6,388 bases of DNA, from assembly GCA_002319925.1 (NCBI GenBank), contig DCFP01000191.1, positions 1 through 6,388 of the forward strand. The letters run 5' to 3'. The DNA comes from Holophagaceae bacterium UBA1801 (GTDB taxonomy: Bacteria; Acidobacteriota; Holophagae; Holophagales; Holophagaceae). Both the position numbers and the translations under genes were made by a program. This document shows, in pieces, positions 6,152-6,388 of this stretch (within the stretch, counting starts at the first letter, position 1; the number at the start of each line of letters is the position of its first letter). Under the pieces are notes generated by a model, which did no database searches, was not told the DNA's origin, and was given only the letters and a program-made list of their open reading frames with translations.

Positions 6152-6227
6152 GGCCCTATAGCTCAGTGGTCAGAGCTGGCGGCTCATAACCGCTTGGTCC
6201 AGGGTTCGAATCCCTGTGGGGCCACCA
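6152..6227 (+). tRNA. tRNA with anticodon CAT, probably tRNA-Ile2 (lysidine type)
   Basis: A complete 76-base cloverleaf with encoded CCA. Acceptor GGCCCTA pairs with TGGGGCC (one T-G wobble); D-arm GCTC/GAGC; anticodon stem GGCGG/CCGCT around loop CTCATAA with CAT at 6185-6187; T-arm CAGGG-TTCGAAT-CCCTG; discriminator A. G1-C72 rules out initiator tRNA. Against elongator tRNA-Met, the sequence closely follows the E. coli minor isoleucine tRNA (AGCTCAGTGGT, GGCG-CTCATAA-CGCTTGGTC), and it has C4-G69 and C5-G68, known determinants for the lysidine synthetase TilS. It would then read AUA after C34 is modified to lysidine. Elongator Met remains possible. Confidence 0.93.
6201..6225 (+). repeat. 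Direct repeat, copy 1: T-arm and 3' end of the tRNA
   Basis: These 25 bases, AGGGTTCGAATCCC followed by TGTGGGGCCAC, recur without a mismatch at 6364-6388, 163 bases downstream. Identity starts at the A of the T-stem (the base before differs) and runs to the window edge. A duplicated tRNA 3' end is the usual scar of site-specific integration at a tRNA gene. Confidence 0.9.
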
Positions 6228-6248
6228 AGCAATAAGCAAACGGAGCCC

Positions 6249-6265
6249 GGGATTCGAACCCTGGA
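6249..6265 (-). repeat. Inverted copy of the tRNA T-arm
   Basis: Read on the minus strand this is TCCAGGGTTCGAATCCC, identical over 17 bases to 6198-6214 of the tRNA on the plus strand. It can pair with the tRNA's own T-arm or, over 14 bases (6249-6262 with 6364-6377), with the downstream direct copy. Part of the match is due to the near-palindromic nature of T-arms (central TTCGAA), but identity into the variable loop (TCC) goes beyond that. Confidence 0.8.
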
Positions 6266-6269
6266 TCGG

Positions 6270-6349
6270 CTGGGTGCGCAGGTAGAGCCAGCGGAGAACG
6301 CATGCGTTCTCCGCGGTGCGGCGAAGCAGCAGGCTCGTGCGCAGCCCAG
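6270..6349. repeat. Nested imperfect inverted repeat (stem-loop)
   Basis: CTGGG-TGCGCA (6270-6280) pairs with TGCGCA-G-CCCAG (6338-6349) with a single bulged G at 6344; inside it GAGCC (6285-6289) pairs with GGCTC (6332-6336), and inside that is the 24-base palindrome. Bases 6315-6331 (GGTGCGGCGAAGCAGCA) are an unpaired right-hand arm. This is the pattern of a folded RNA or of a REP/MITE-like element. Confidence 0.75.
6291..6314. repeat. Perfect 24-base palindrome
   Basis: Half-site GCGGAGAACGCA (6291-6302) is followed at once by its exact reverse complement TGCGTTCTCCGC (6303-6314), with no loop and no mismatch. The next flanking pair (A6290/G6315) breaks the symmetry. It contains GAACGCATGCGTTC, so GAAC and GTTC half-sites are present, separated by six bases. 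No T-run follows, so it is not an ordinary intrinsic terminator. Confidence 0.95.
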
Positions 6350-6363
6350 ACGCGGCGGGACGG

Positions 6364-6388
6364 AGGGTTCGAATCCCTGTGGGGCCAC
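6364..6388 (+). repeat. Direct repeat, copy 2: duplicated tRNA 3' end
   Basis: Identical over 25 bases to 6201-6225 of the tRNA, and reaching the window end, so the true length is unknown. The base 5' of it is G (C in the tRNA), which breaks the outer pair of the T-stem. It could be an attachment-site copy, the end of a decayed second tRNA, or an assembly effect at a contig end. Confidence 0.9.

Larger units (their letters stand above)
6228..6388 (+). other. Non-coding structured tract downstream of the tRNA
   Basis: No credible gene is present; the open frames here are by-products of GC-rich tRNA-derived sequence. The tract holds, in order, an inverted 17-base copy of the tRNA T-arm (6249-6265), CTGGG-TGCGCA (6270-6280), a D-arm-like GGTAGAGC (6281-6288), a perfect 24-base palindrome (6291-6314), GGCTC (6332-6336), TGCGCA-G-CCCAG (6338-6349) and a direct copy of the tRNA 3' end (6364-6388). 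These pair as nested stems. A second functional tRNA is unlikely: no 5' acceptor partner for TGGGGCC is found and the copied T-stem has a broken outer pair. Confidence 0.75.

Noticed and set aside
6273..6280. GGTGCGCA match to the XerC arm of dif
   Set aside because: Only eight bases match; the central region and AT-rich XerD arm are absent, and the bases are explained by the nested stem.
6170..6388. Minus-strand open frame over the tRNA and downstream tract
   Set aside because: Its GGPTGIRTLDQAV and RSRVRIPGS phrases are the well-known false translations of tRNA sequence.
6228..6388. tmRNA, permuted tRNA or attC integron site
   Set aside because: No tag-peptide frame, no acceptor 5' strand to complete a permuted tRNA, and no integron core sites or cassette gene. 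Exact identity to the neighbouring tRNA end points to duplication instead.
6249..6388. CRISPR-like repeat array
   Set aside because: The repeated units are tRNA T-arm copies in opposite orientations with unequal spacing; there is no regular repeat-spacer pattern and no cas gene.

Overview
The window is a GC-rich bacterial chromosomal segment with tightly packed genes. Gene content and protein style suggest a free-living Gram-negative, most likely an Acidobacteriota member of the Holophaga/Geothrix type. That placement is inference from a two-subunit 2-oxoacid:ferredoxin oxidoreductase, an MglA-type GTPase and a LolA protein together; no phylogenetic marker proves it.

Layout. (1) Positions 1-2247, minus strand: an operon korA-korB for a ferredoxin-reducing 2-oxoacid oxidoreductase. 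korA is complete; korB runs off the left edge. (2) 2248-2430: divergent control region with A-tracts, a sigma70-type promoter for lexA and several small inverted or direct repeats. (3) 2431-3084, plus strand: lexA, the SOS repressor, whose mRNA appears to start at its own ATG (leaderless). (4) 3112-4158, minus strand: an NAD-type isopropylmalate/isocitrate dehydrogenase family enzyme, convergent with lexA; an inverted repeat covers both stop codons. (5) 4241-6087, plus strand: a promoter followed by a two-gene operon, an MglA-type GTPase with a long Pro/Ala-rich tail and, one base later, a LolA-family lipoprotein carrier that starts with TTG. (6) 6152-6227: a tRNA with anticodon CAT, best read as the lysidine-modified tRNA-Ile2. 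(7) 6228-6388: a 161-base non-coding tract that carries an inverted 17-base copy and a direct copy (at least 25 bases) of the tRNA's T-arm/3' end around a nested stem-loop that contains a perfect 24-base palindrome. This tract is the least explained and most interesting part.

How the genes work together. KorAB links 2-oxoacid oxidation (TCA cycle or amino-acid catabolism) to reduced ferredoxin. The dehydrogenase is a stand-alone central-metabolism enzyme. LexA is a separate regulatory unit. The GTPase/LolA pair suggests a link between cell-polarity or surface organisation and lipoprotein delivery to the outer membrane, although the pairing may be only co-transcription. The tRNA and its structured downstream tract look like a recombination or mobile-element hotspot.
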